Assembly (NCBI RefSeq): GCF_027941835.1
Contig: NZ_CP116005.1
Coordinates: 2,185,501-2,249,500, forward strand
Source: Sphingosinicella microcystinivorans
GTDB taxonomy: Bacteria > Pseudomonadota > Alphaproteobacteria > Sphingomonadales > Sphingomonadaceae
Direction of reading: 5' to 3'
DNA length: 64,000 bases
Shown: in pieces, positions 9,089-17,491 of the stretch
How the letters are laid out: every line of letters begins with the position of its first letter
Position numbering within the stretch: position 1 is the first letter of the stretch
Made by a program: the position numbers and the translations under genes
Notes under the pieces: model-generated
What the model was told of the DNA's origin: nothing
What the model saw: only the letters and a program-made list of their open reading frames with translations
Database searches by the model: none

Positions 9089-10297
9089 CTAGCGCCCCGT
9101 TGCGGGCGCCTCTATCGACAGCAGCGCGCCGCGTCCGCGGATGGCCGTGCCGAACAGGCGGGCACTGTCCACCGCCGCCCGCTCGGCATCGGCGACGACG
9201 CCCGACCATTGCAGGAAGCCGTGGGCGAGTGTGGGATAGTTGAGATAGGTCACGGCGACGCCTTCGCGCTCCAGTCGCTGCGCAAGCAGCTGTGCCGGGT
9301 CGCGCAGGACATCGAAGCCGGCCGTCACCACGATCGTGGCGGGTATTCCGGCCATACTCCCGTCGTTCAGTTCCCGTGCCGCCGCGGCGATCCGGTCCGC
9401 ATCGCCGAAGGCGAGCGGCATCATGAAGTCGCGAAACGCGGTGTCGAGGCCGTAGCCCTTGCCGAACAGCTCGTAGGATCGGTAGCGCGGCGTGAAATCG
9501 ACCGATGTGTAATAGAGCAGCTGATAGAGCGGACCGGGTTTCCGCGCAGCCTGCTGCCGCCGCGATATCGCGAGCGAGATGTTGCCGCCCGCGCTGTCGC
9601 CGCCAACGCCGATCATCGCGGGGTCGCCGCCGAGCGCAGCCGCATTGGCGCGCGCCCACAGGAAGGCATCCTCGCCATCGTCGTTTGCGGCGGGCCATTT
9701 GTGATCGGGTGCCAGCCGATAATCGACCGAGATGACGATCGCGCGCGCTTCGTTGGCGATCAGCCGCACGCAGCGGTCGACGGCCTCGATATTGCTGTAG
9801 AGCCAGCCGCCGCCGTGAAAATAGAGAAGGATCGGTAGCGGCCCCGATTCGTCCAATGCGGGCGTGTAGATGCGGATCGGAATCGCATGACCGCCGCGCC
9901 CCGTGATGCTACGATCCTCGACGCGCCGCATGGGAGCGGTGACCTTGGTGAGCAGCGCCCAGTCCCGCGTCAGCCGTTCGCGTGCGATGGCCCTGCCTTC
10001 CGCGCTATAGAACATGTCGAGCCCGCGTTTCACCTCTTCGGGTGAGCGGGCGCGGCGAGCTTCGAAGTAGAACTGGAGTTTGGGATCGAGCGTCTGGCCG
10101 TCGATGATCTCGCGCGGCCCCGCGAGGTGATCGACGAACCAGCTTTCGGGCCGCGACATCAGGTCCAGCCGCTCCTGCTCGGCGGCGGTCGGCACGAAGC
10201 CGTCGGCAAGCGTGGGCGGCGATATCGGCGCGGCGGCGGCCGTTCCCATCGTCAGGGCCGCGAACGCCATCATCACACGTTTGCCGATTGCGGACAT
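9089..10297 (-). CDS. Secreted alpha/beta hydrolase, hormone-sensitive-lipase (HSL, family IV) type
   Basis: 402 residues, signal peptide through about residue 23 (MSAIGKRVMMAFAALTMGTAAAA). The oxyanion motif HGGGW is at 161-165 and the nucleophile elbow GDSAGG at 233-238 (Ser235). The triad acid is D329 or D333 in GFDVLRDPA, and the histidine is H359 in TLAHGF. These are the defining HSL-family carboxylesterase features. The ATG at 10297 follows AGAAGGAAGG. The start overlaps the reading frame of the upstream DUF418 gene by 25 bases if that gene is read through its internal stop, so the two were translationally coupled. Likely esterase on short acyl substrates. Confidence 0.92.
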   Translation of the reverse strand: MSAIGKRVMMAFAALTMGTAAAAPISPPTLADGFVPTAAEQERLDLMSRPESWFVDHLAGPREIIDGQTLDPKLQFYFEARRARSPEEVKRGLDMFYSAEGRAIARERLTRDWALLTKVTAPMRRVEDRSITGRGGHAIPIRIYTPALDESGPLPILLYFHGGGWLYSNIEAVDRCVRLIANEARAIVISVDYRLAPDHKWPAANDDGEDAFLWARANAAALGGDPAMIGVGGDSAGGNISLAISRRQQAARKPGPLYQLLYYTSVDFTPRYRSYELFGKGYGLDTAFRDFMMPLAFGDADRIAAAARELNDGSMAGIPATIVVTAGFDVLRDPAQLLAQRLEREGVAVTYLNYPTLAHGFLQWSGVVADAERAAVDSARLFGTAIRGRGALLSIEAPATGR

Positions 10298-11538
10298 GTG
10301 CCTTCCTTCTTTCTTGCAAAGGGTTGCAGCCGGACGCGTGCGAGCGAGCGCCACAGCCATTCGAGCGGACCGAAATGGAAGCGGTCGAGCCACGGCTTCG
10401 ACCAGAGCAGGATGACCGCCCACACCGCGATCACCACGAAATAGCACTGCCAGCGCTCCAGATCGCCGTACTAGCCGAGCCCATAGCCGTTGAAGATCAA
10501 TGTGCAGAGGATGCTGGTGCCGATGTAGTTGGAAAAGGCCATGCGTCCGGCCGCGACCAGTCTTTGCGCAAGCCGGCTTTCATGGAAGCGTTGCATGAAC
10601 AGGATGACGAGCGCGGCATAGCCCATCGTCATCGGCGTCCGCAGCAGGCTGAGGTGGATCGCTTCGGTGAGGTGCAACGTGACGGGGTGATAGTTGGCCT
10701 CCACGTTGATCGCGACCAGCGGCAGATGGAGCGGGATGCAGACGATGAAGCTCCAAAGCGCGACCCGGCGATAACCGGAAGGCGACCATGCGCCCGAGAA
10801 GAACCCGCGCTTGAACAGCCCCATGCCGATCGCGATCAGTGCAAGCGTATCGGGAATCGCCGCGGGGTGCGCCTCCGTCAGGATGTAGACAGCGAGGGGA
10901 ATGCGCGCCCGAAACGCATCGGCATAGCTGCCGCGATAGCCGTCGAGCTGCGATTGCACGGAGGGCAGCTCGATCTTCTCCTGCATCGCAGCCCATTCGG
11001 TCAGCGTTTCCGCCGAAGCGCCGGGTTCGGCAGCGGCGCGTTCCAGCGCGGTGAACGACGTGTAGGCCGCGATCCCGAGCGCCAGTTTCAGACACAGCAG
11101 CGCGGCGCCGATAGCGAACAGCCGCCGCGGCGGCCAGCGCCACGCTGCAATCGCGATCATGCCGCACAGGCTGTAAAGCACCAGTATGTCGCCGTACCAG
11201 ATCAGCCAGACGTGGATCATGCCGAATACCAGCAGCCACCACATGCGCGCGAACGTGACACGCACCGGGCTTTCCCCGGCACCGAGCGCGCGCTCGGCGA
11301 TCAGCACGGTGCTCGCCCCGAACATCATCGTGAACAGGCCGCGCATCTTGCCGTCGAACAGGATGTAGTTGACGGCCCAGGCAGCGAAGTTCGCGCCTTT
11401 ATCTCCGCCATAGTAGCTGGGATTGTAGTAAGCGAAGCCCGGCATCGCGAAATCGACGACGTTCATCAGCAGGATGCCCATCACCGCAAAGCCGCGTACC
11501 GCATCCAGTGTGCCGATACGCGCGCCGCCGCCTGCCAT
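10273..11538 (-). pseudogene. DUF418-family membrane protein interrupted by an in-frame TAG
   Basis: Multi-span inner-membrane protein of the DUF418 family: GTLDAVRGFAVMGILLMN at the N-terminus, then GLFTMMFGAS and MWWLLVFGMIHVWLIWYGDIL. The frame stops at a TAG (10471-10473) after NGYGLG, about 355 residues in. Reading past it in the same frame continues for another 65 codons with the conserved DUF418 ending (for example FHFGPLEWLWRSLARVR) and stops at 10273. Only a single base is needed to restore it. The ATG at 11538 begins four bases after the stop of the upstream hydrolase, so these are one operon. Either a recent nonsense mutation, a sequencing error or amber suppression; DUF418 function is unknown. 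Confidence 0.85.
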
Positions 11539-11542
11539 CGGT

Positions 11543-12742
11543 TTACCGTCCCGCCGCTGCGGCGCGGTCGCTCGCGTCAACCGCCGCCTGCAGGAAGGCC
11601 CATTGCAGGCCGTAGCGCTCAGGCCCGCCCGCCCGCGTCCACGCGCTCTGGATCACGACGACGAGCTTGCGCTTCGGGTCGATGAACAGCGCCTGCCCCA
11701 TGATGCCGATGCCGCGGTAGGCCCCGCTCGGGTCGACCCACCATTGATACCCGTAGCCGAGATCGCCGAAGCCGCTCTCGGCATGGCGCGCCGTCGCTTC
11801 GGCGATCCACCCGTCGGGCAGCACCGGCTTGCCGCCGATCCTGCCGCCTTCCAGCATGAACAGGCCGAAGCGGCCATAGTCGCGCAGCGTCGCGCTGAAG
11901 CAGATGCCGCCCGTCTCGAGGCCCTCGGGAGACGACATCCAGACGCCGTCCGCCTCCATTCCGAAGGGCTTCCAGATCTTCTCGGAAAGATAGCGCGAAA
12001 GCGACTTGCCCGTGGCGTTGATCACGGCCGCGCCAATCAGGTTGGATTCCGCCGTGGAGTAGTAGAACTTGGCGCCGGGCGCGGCGTCGCGCGGCTGGGC
12101 GGACATGCGCCTGTAGAAATCCGGCCCCATGTGCGTGGCGTAGCGGCTGAAATCCGAGGCGGGATCGTTGTAGTCCTCGGTCCAGTGCACGCCCGAGCGC
12201 ATGGTGAGCGCCTGCGCGAGCGTGACGCCCTCGTAGGCGCCGCCCTTCAGCTCCGGCACGTAGCGGCTGAGCGGGTCGGCGACGCTGCGAATCCGGCCGT
12301 CGCGGATCGCGGCGCCCACCAGCGTCGATGTCACCGACTTGGCGATCGAGAACGACGTCCAGCGCTCGTCGGGCCTGCGGCCCAGCCCGTAGCGCTCGAT
12401 GACGATGCGCCCGTCCGAAATGACGAGAAGGCCGGACACGCGGTTGGCCTTCATGAAATCGTCGATGGTGTAGGGGCGGTGCTCGTGGATGAAGTCGATC
12501 TCGAGCGGGGTTTCCGCGACCGGCAGCGCGCGAACCCGTCCGCCGGCCTTGATCGTGGTCGCCGGAAAGATGGTTTCCATCGCGCGGTATCCGGCTTCCT
12601 GTTCGCCCGGCGACCAGAAGCCGAGCCGTTCGGCCCGCGCGGGAAGAGCGTCCGCATCCTGCGCGACGGCGGCTGCGGGCATGAACGCAAACAACAGGAA
12701 AGCCAGTCCCCAGATCCGGCCATGACCACCGACAAACGCCAT
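11543..12742 (-). CDS. Secreted S12-family serine hydrolase, paralogue of 3119-4327
   Basis: 399 residues with a clear signal peptide (GLAFLLFAFMPAAAVAQ). SxxK is S132-I-A-K135 in RWTSFSIAKSV, at the same residue number as in the paralogue; the second-motif tyrosine is in FYYSTAESN. The two proteins share long near-identical blocks, such as STLVGAAIRDG, DPL(T/S)RY(L/V)PEL and GGxxF/C-(S)ATLRDYxRFG. The ATG at 12742 has a GGAGGGGAG site; earlier in-frame codons extend over the divergent promoter and are rejected. First gene of a three-gene operon with DUF418 and the HSL hydrolase. Probable periplasmic esterase or amidase. Confidence 0.9.
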   Translation of the reverse strand: MAFVGGHGRIWGLAFLLFAFMPAAAVAQDADALPARAERLGFWSPGEQEAGYRAMETIFPATTIKAGGRVRALPVAETPLEIDFIHEHRPYTIDDFMKANRVSGLLVISDGRIVIERYGLGRRPDERWTSFSIAKSVTSTLVGAAIRDGRIRSVADPLSRYVPELKGGAYEGVTLAQALTMRSGVHWTEDYNDPASDFSRYATHMGPDFYRRMSAQPRDAAPGAKFYYSTAESNLIGAAVINATGKSLSRYLSEKIWKPFGMEADGVWMSSPEGLETGGICFSATLRDYGRFGLFMLEGGRIGGKPVLPDGWIAEATARHAESGFGDLGYGYQWWVDPSGAYRGIGIMGQALFIDPKRKLVVVIQSAWTRAGGPERYGLQWAFLQAAVDASDRAAAAGR

Positions 12743-12933
12743 CGTCCGCTCCCCTCCCTCAGGATCCGCCGTGGAAGGTGCGGAGGGTAGGGCGGTTCGG
12801 GCCGGGCTATAGGTGCCAAGCGAACCGGAAGCGTTGCCGGTGGCGCACCATCCGTCCTGTGTTTCGCACCTCAGGCGGGCGGGCACCTTCGGCCTACCGT
12901 GATCGAAGGGACGAAGCAGCAAGGGAGAAGGCA
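12743..12933. promoter_or_regulatory. Divergent promoter region
   Basis: 191 bases between the start of the S12 hydrolase operon and the start of the small secreted protein; promoters for both must lie here. No convincing -10/-35 pair or gene was seen by eye. Confidence 0.35.
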
Positions 12934-13293
12934 ATGCGTGCGCCGGGTTTTCTGGCTCTGGCCGCGATCATGGCCGCCGCTGCGCCGGCGAGCGCCGCAC
13001 AGCACTGGACGAGGACGCGGATCGTCGGCGTGAGCGCCGTGACCGAGGACCCCGATCATCCGGTCTATCGCAACATATTCTGGATCGGCGTCGCCGACGA
13101 CGGCTGGCTTCCCGAGAAATGCCGCAAGCTGCCGGGGCTCATCTTTCCCGACCATGAGCAGGCCTTGGTCATGCTGGCGACGCGGGCCTACGAGCGCGGC
13201 GAGACCGTGGTGGTGAAAGCGGACGACGGCGCAATGATCGGCGACTATTGTCGGCTGTTCCAGATCACGCTGCCTGCCGATCCGAAACCCTGA
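12934..13293 (+). CDS. Small secreted protein of unknown function
   Basis: 119 residues; signal peptide MRAPGFLALAAIMAAAAPASAAQ, then a mature part of about 96 residues rich in beta-type segments (TRIVGVSAVTED, NIFWIGVADDGW) with two cysteines (in PEKCRKL and GDYCRLF) that could form a disulphide. The ATG at 12934 is preceded by GGGAGAAGG. I do not recognise the family. It is the last apparently native gene before the mobile region. Confidence 0.65.
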   Translation: MRAPGFLALAAIMAAAAPASAAQHWTRTRIVGVSAVTEDPDHPVYRNIFWIGVADDGWLPEKCRKLPGLIFPDHEQALVMLATRAYERGETVVVKADDGAMIGDYCRLFQITLPADPKP

Positions 13294-13399
13294 CCGGAAT
13301 AGGCCGTGAAGCCGTGTGGCGGGCTCCCGTCGCGCGGCGATTCCTGCCTGTTACGGTCGGAGCCTGCCAAACCGGTGCATGACGCGGCCCGGGCATGGC

Positions 13400-13417
13400 G
13401 GTGGTGTCAGTTCTGCG
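13400..13417 (+). repeat. IS6 left terminal inverted repeat
   Basis: GGTGGTGTCAGTTCTGCG, matching the inverted right end at about 15 of 18 positions. Confidence 0.6.
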
Positions 13418-13463
13418 CGAACCGGTCTCGACATGACGGAGGCCACTCTTTGAAGCTGGTGGT

Positions 13464-14186
13464 TTAAGCCATGAGAATTTGCCACTCGGCATATGCTGCC
13501 GAGCGGCGTTCCTTGTAGGTATTTCTATCGACAAGATGGCGTTTAAGCTGAAAGTGGTTGAGGACGTTGGCATGGGCCGAGGCAAACTTCTGTAAACTCG
13601 TCATCCTTCGGAACCTGAGCATTGCTCGCTCGTGTCGGCGCAGGGGCAAATGGCTGTTCTCTACGCGATTATTCAAACCCTTCCCCGTCTCCTGCCTGTG
13701 CTGATTTCCGAGCTGCTTCATGGCAGCTCCATACGAGCGCAGGCCATCGGTCACGATCTTTTCAGGAGCACCATGGCGCTTGAGCGCTTTCCTGATAAAG
13801 CACAGCGCGGCAGCTTTATCACGAGTTTTGGTCACATAACTCTCAAGTACCTCGCCTTCATGATCCACGGCCCGCCACAGGTAATGCGTCTCACCGTTGA
13901 TCTTCACGACCATCTCGTCGAGCGACCATTTCCAGTGCTGAAACCCGCGCATCCGGCTCACGCGTTGGCGACGAATGTCAGCCGCGAACAGCGGGCCGAA
14001 ATGATTCCACCAGAGCCGCACAGTCTCGTGGCAGAGGTCAATGCCGCGTTCGAACAGCAAATCCTCGACGTTCCGCAGGCTCAGCGGAAACCGGACGTAC
14101 ATCAGGACGACCAGCCGGATCAGCTCGGGCGAGGAGTGGAATCCGCGAAACGGGCTCGGCGGCTTCGCCCTCGATCTGCGTGGCAT
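13464..14186 (-). CDS. tnp: IS6-family DDE transposase
   Basis: 240 residues, normal for IS6. N-terminal helix-turn-helix region with LVVLMYVRFPLSLRNVEDLL and HETVRLWWNHFGP. The catalytic DDE triad is D90 in WKWSLDEMVVKI, D147 in KIVTDGLRSYGA and E176 in LNNRVENSHLPLRR. The frame is intact from the ATG at 14186 to the stop at 13464, so the protein could be active. It carries out replicative transposition with co-integrate formation (family knowledge). Confidence 0.93.
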   Translation of the reverse strand: MPRRSRAKPPSPFRGFHSSPELIRLVVLMYVRFPLSLRNVEDLLFERGIDLCHETVRLWWNHFGPLFAADIRRQRVSRMRGFQHWKWSLDEMVVKINGETHYLWRAVDHEGEVLESYVTKTRDKAAALCFIRKALKRHGAPEKIVTDGLRSYGAAMKQLGNQHRQETGKGLNNRVENSHLPLRRHERAMLRFRRMTSLQKFASAHANVLNHFQLKRHLVDRNTYKERRSAAYAEWQILMA

Positions 14187-14245
14187 CTGGGTTGGCTAGC
14201 ACTTGCCCGCTTGCCCTGCCACACAGGTTTGCAAAAAACCTGCCC

Positions 14246-14263
14246 CGCAGATTTGACACTACC
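14246..14263 (-). repeat. IS6 right terminal inverted repeat
   Basis: Reverse complement reads GGTAGTGTCAAATCTGCG, facing the left end at 13400. Confidence 0.6.
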
Positions 14264-14348
14264 CCTCTACCACATGCGCTCGTTTTTATCCGCACCTGGA
14301 CTGCCCGCGATGACTGGTCCGGTTGTGTAGTTAGTTGATGTGCGCCTT

Positions 14349-14446
14349 GAAGCGCTTGGGTTCTGTGGTCCGGGTCCGGTGTTAGTTTCCGGCTTGGTGA
14401 GGCGCTTGGGATTGGTGGTCCAGATCCAGCGTTAGTTTCCGGCTTG
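14349..14446. repeat. Tandem direct repeat, 2 x 48 bases, period 50
   Basis: Copies at 14349-14396 and 14399-14446 share GCGCTTGGG, GTGGTCC and the block GTTAGTTTCCGGCTTG, with scattered substitutions between. They lie at the stop codon and just beyond the IS3-family transposase fragment, so they are probably part of that element's terminal or subterminal region. Confidence 0.75.
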
Positions 14447-14572
14447 CCGGGCCCCGATCGGGGCCCGGCAAAATCCTGATCCGACAAGATATTCTGCCGG
14501 ACTTAAATTGCCAAGACCCATGTGAGGACGGCTAACATTGTAGTCCCGCCGCTAGGCCTCGATCAAACAATT
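14432..14572 (-). pseudogene. C-terminal fragment of an IS3-family transposase (OrfB integrase core)
   Basis: Minus-strand translation gives LIEA-stop-RRDYNVSRPHMGLGNLSPAEYLVGS. This matches the conserved end of IS3-family OrfB proteins (xxWRxDYNxxRPHSxLGxLTPAEF), with the usual tryptophan before RRDYN replaced by TAG. Nothing upstream in the expected direction continues the gene, so only about the last 45 codons survive. This records an older IS3-type insertion at the chromosome/element boundary. Confidence 0.75.
14444..14471. repeat. Perfect 28-base palindrome
   Basis: Symmetric about CGATCG at 14455-14460, with arms TTGCCGGGCCCCGA and TCGGGGCCCGGCAA. It could form a very stable hairpin at the end of the IS3 fragment, either a terminator-like or an IS-end structure. 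Confidence 0.8.
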
Positions 14573-14817
14573 TGTGCAACTGACACTCGACTGGATGAAT
14601 CATCGCAATCTTATCAAATAATCGATGTCGGTGGATGGATCAGCGGCGTCGAATTGTCTTCATGTTGTGCGACATTCCATTGGACTTCCGTGACAACCAG
14701 AGCATTGGTGCTGGTGTGAACGCGGCGCCCGATAGCCGCGTGCCCTGACCGGCTCGATCGGCAGGGCTGTGGGTGGTGGGAGCGGCACGGTGCCGCTCCG
14801 CACAAGGAGACACCCAC
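14573..14817. other. Leader of the recombinase operon, no gene seen
   Basis: About 245 bases between the IS3 fragment and DUF3489. No protein I can support; the short frames here are not credible. It ends with an inverted repeat at 14779-14799 and a good ribosome site (AAGGAGA). Confidence 0.5.
14779..14799. promoter_or_regulatory. 21-base inverted repeat upstream of the DUF3489 gene
   Basis: GGAGCGGCAC-G-GTGCCGCTCC is perfectly symmetric and sits 19 bases before the ATG, just ahead of the ribosome site. It could be an operator or a leader hairpin that controls expression of the recombinase operon. Confidence 0.6.
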
Positions 14818-15339
14818 ATGACCAACATCCGCCTCACCGACATGCAGCTGGTGCTGCTCTCGACCGCGGCCGATCGCAAGGACGGCAGCCTGATGCCGCT
14901 GCCGGCCAGCATCGGCGACCAGGCAGCCCGCGCCGCCAAGGCAGTCGAACAGCTGATCAAGAAGGGCCTCGCCGAGGAGAAACCCACTACCCGCAAGAAC
15001 GCCATCTGGCGTGAGGACGGCGAGACCCGGATCGGCGCCGTCATCACCGACGCCGGCCGCGCCGCGATCAACGCCGAGGAGCAGGCCGAACCGGGTGAAC
15101 ACGAACAGCCCGCTCCGGAACTGCAACCCGAGCCCGCACCCCGCGCGACCAAGCGGAACCTGCTGATCGAGATGCTGAAGCGCGAAGGCGGCGCCACCCT
15201 CGATCAGATGGTCGAGGCCACCGGCTGGCTGCCCCACACCACCCGCGCCGCCATGACCGGCCTGCGCAAGGCCGGCATGACCCTCGACAGCGATAAGGTA
15301 GACGGCGTGCGCCACTACCGGATCGTCGAGACCAACTGA
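14818..15339 (+). CDS. DUF3489-domain protein
   Basis: 173 residues. N-terminal half (residues 1-80) resembles a DNA-binding marker: LTDMQLVLLSTAADRKDGSLMPLP, then AKAVEQLIKKGLAEE. A proline/glutamate-rich linker (90-110) leads to the DUF3489 winged-helix-like domain (residues ~115-170) with LLIEMLKREGGATLDQMVEATGW and HTTRAAMTGLRKAG. The ATG at 14818 follows AAGGAGA. Its stop overlaps the DUF2924 ATG, and the pair is regularly found before large serine recombinases in Alphaproteobacteria. A regulatory or accessory DNA-binding role is inferred. Confidence 0.88.
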   Translation: MTNIRLTDMQLVLLSTAADRKDGSLMPLPASIGDQAARAAKAVEQLIKKGLAEEKPTTRKNAIWREDGETRIGAVITDAGRAAINAEEQAEPGEHEQPAPELQPEPAPRATKRNLLIEMLKREGGATLDQMVEATGWLPHTTRAAMTGLRKAGMTLDSDKVDGVRHYRIVETN

Positions 15340-15755
15340 TGGCCCGGCGGGTAGAAGAGGAACTGGCTGCGCTGGCGACGATGTCGTCAGTGCAACTGCG
15401 CGAACGCTGGGTCGAGGTGACCGGCGCGGTGGTGCCGAAGGTCAGCCCGGCGTTGCTGCGGCTGGCACTGGCCTATGCGCTGCAGGAAAAGACCTATGGC
15501 GGTCTATCCCGCCGCACCAGCCAGCGCCTCGCGCAACTGGCCGGCGGCAAGACCCGGACCAGCGATGCCAAACCCGGCATGCGGCTGGTCCGCGAATGGA
15601 ACGGTACCCTGTATGTCGTTACCATCGGTGAGGATGGCGCGATCCGCTGGAACGACCGCAACTGGAAATCCCTGAGCGAGGTGGCCCGCGCCATTACCGG
15701 AACGCGCTGGTCGGGACCGGCCTTCTTTGGCCTCAAGCGGAAGGTGACCCCATGA
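15339..15755 (+). CDS. DUF2924-domain protein (recombinase-associated)
   Basis: 138 residues, complete. Family hallmarks: LRERWVEVTGAVVPKVSPALLRLALAYALQEKTYGGLS near 20-60, then KPGMRLVREWNGTLYVVTI and RWNDRNWKSLSEVARAITGTRWSGPAFFGL at the end. Starts in TGATG overlap with DUF3489 and ends in a 4-base ATGA overlap with the recombinase, so all three are one translation-coupled operon. Function unknown; probably helps the recombinase. A second, divergent DUF2924 begins at 63755. Confidence 0.93.
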   Translation: MARRVEEELAALATMSSVQLRERWVEVTGAVVPKVSPALLRLALAYALQEKTYGGLSRRTSQRLAQLAGGKTRTSDAKPGMRLVREWNGTLYVVTIGEDGAIRWNDRNWKSLSEVARAITGTRWSGPAFFGLKRKVTP

Positions 15756-17458
15756 AGACGATTCGCTGCGCTATCTATACCCGCAAGTCGAGCGAGGAGG
15801 GACTGGAACAGGGATTCAACTCGCTCCATGCCCAGCGCGAGACCTGTGCCGCCTATGTGATGAGCCAGGTCAGCGAAGGCTGGACCCTGATCCCCGGCGA
15901 CTATGACGATGGCGGCATCTCGGGCGGCACGCTGGAGCGTCCGGGGCTCCAGCGGCTGCTCACCGATAACGCCGAAGGGCGGATCGACATTGTGGTCGTC
16001 TACAAGGTCGACCGGCTCACCCGCTCGCTGCTCGACTTCGCAAAGCTCGTCGAAGCCTTCGATAAGGCCGGCACCAGCTTCGTCTCGATCACCCAGTCGT
16101 TCAACACCACCACCAGCATGGGCAGACTCACCCTCAACATGCTGCTGTCGTTCGCCCAGTTCGAGCGCGAGGTGACCGCTGAGCGGATCCGCGACAAAAT
16201 CGCCGCGTCCAAGGCGAAGGGCATGTGGATGGGGGGTACGCCGCCACTCGGCTACCGGCCCGATGGTCGCAGCCTCGCTATCGTAGAAGATCATGCTGAA
16301 CTCGTCCGCGTGATCTACCGGTGTTATCTTGAAATGGGGGCCGTTCGGTTCCTGGCTGACAGCCTCGACCGACAGGGCATCCGCACACCCGTACGTACGA
16401 GCGGCAGCGGCCGAAGCTATGGCGACCGGGCTTTCACCCGCGGCCAGCTTTACTTCATCCTCAAAAACCCGATCTATGTCGGCGACATCGCGCATCGCGG
16501 CACGATCCATCGCGGGCGGCATCCTCCGATCATCGATCGCGATATCTGGGAAGAGGTGCAGCGGCAGCTGGCCAACCATCGTCAGGGCGCGCGGACGGTC
16601 ACTGCGGCCAACATCAGTCTGCTCGCCGGCAAGCTTTGCGATGCTGCGGGCGAGCCGCTGGTCGCCGCCCATGCCAGCAAGGCAAAGGGCGAAGGGAAGC
16701 TTCGCTATCGTTATTATGTCAGCCGCGTCCTCCAGCACGGCGCGCGCGAGCAAGCAGGACGGGGCCTGCGGATCCCGGCGCGCGAGATCGAGCGGTTGGT
16801 GGCCAATGAGGTGGCTGACCTGGTCGATGATCCGCTGGCACTCGCCGTGCGCACCGGCATCACCTTGCGGCCGGATCAGCTCTCATCCCTGAGCGAGCGC
16901 TGTCGTCAGATCGTGGCCGATCTGCGCAGCCGGACCCCGTGCCTTGCCGCGCTGGTTGCCAAGGTCCAGATCCATGCAGAAACGATCGATATCCATCTCG
17001 GCCTTGCGGCGCTTGCTCGCCTCCTTCACATTGATCTGTCGGTGGATGCATCGCCGATGCTCAAGCTGAACTGCTCCGCTGATATCCGGCGCACTGGACA
17101 TACCGTGCGGTTGATCCATCGCGACCCGGTGCGACGGATGGCCGAACCCGATCCGACCTTGCTGCGGCTGATCATTCAGGCGCGGCGCTGGTGGGGAGCA
17201 CTCTCCGACGGCACGCTGCGGGTCGACGCGCTGGCCAAACGGGAACGGGTAAGTGCATCCTATGTGACGCGCGTGGTGCGGCTGGCGTTCCTGGCGCCTG
17301 ACATCGTCACCACCATCCTCGATGGCAAACAAGACCCCCACCTTGAGGGCCAGATACTCCTTGCCACCGGCGGCGTCCCGCCACACTGGGCGGAGCAGCG
17401 CCGGAAATGCTTCGTTAATGCAATCGTGGATGGAAGGTCTTCCGAAACCGCGGCTTGA
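15752..17458 (+). CDS. Large serine recombinase
   Basis: 568 residues. Resolvase catalytic domain 1-150: YTRKSSEEG carries the nucleophilic serine (around Ser14), with YKVDRLTRSLLDF and SFAQFEREVTAERIRDK as the conserved arginine and helix-E regions. A recombinase domain at about 170-270 follows (GYRPDGRSLAIVEDHAELVRVIYRCYLE), then a shorter C-terminal region (to ~568). The usual zinc ribbon is not evident in its normal form. Frame intact. It may be the integrase of the element that brought in the neighbouring DUF5681 and methyltransferase genes. Confidence 0.95.
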   Translation: MKTIRCAIYTRKSSEEGLEQGFNSLHAQRETCAAYVMSQVSEGWTLIPGDYDDGGISGGTLERPGLQRLLTDNAEGRIDIVVVYKVDRLTRSLLDFAKLVEAFDKAGTSFVSITQSFNTTTSMGRLTLNMLLSFAQFEREVTAERIRDKIAASKAKGMWMGGTPPLGYRPDGRSLAIVEDHAELVRVIYRCYLEMGAVRFLADSLDRQGIRTPVRTSGSGRSYGDRAFTRGQLYFILKNPIYVGDIAHRGTIHRGRHPPIIDRDIWEEVQRQLANHRQGARTVTAANISLLAGKLCDAAGEPLVAAHASKAKGEGKLRYRYYVSRVLQHGAREQAGRGLRIPAREIERLVANEVADLVDDPLALAVRTGITLRPDQLSSLSERCRQIVADLRSRTPCLAALVAKVQIHAETIDIHLGLAALARLLHIDLSVDASPMLKLNCSADIRRTGHTVRLIHRDPVRRMAEPDPTLLRLIIQARRWWGALSDGTLRVDALAKRERVSASYVTRVVRLAFLAPDIVTTILDGKQDPHLEGQILLATGGVPPHWAEQRRKCFVNAIVDGRSSETAA

Positions 17459-17491
17459 TCGTGCGGCGCGCGTCAACCGACTGATGGTTTC

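Larger units (their letters stand above)
13400..14263. mobile_element. IS6-family insertion sequence, about 864 bp
   Basis: One transposase gene flanked by imperfect 18-base inverted ends (13400-13417 and 14246-14263; about 15 of 18 matching, core GTGTCA...TCTGCG). Size and layout fit IS6. I see no 8-base target duplication at these ends, which suggests an old insertion, a replicon fusion with later deletion, or that I have misplaced an end. Confidence 0.7.

Noticed and set aside
14522-14719. 65-codon plus-strand frame between the IS remnants and DUF3489
   Set aside because: Overlaps the antisense IS3 fragment and lacks a ribosome site.
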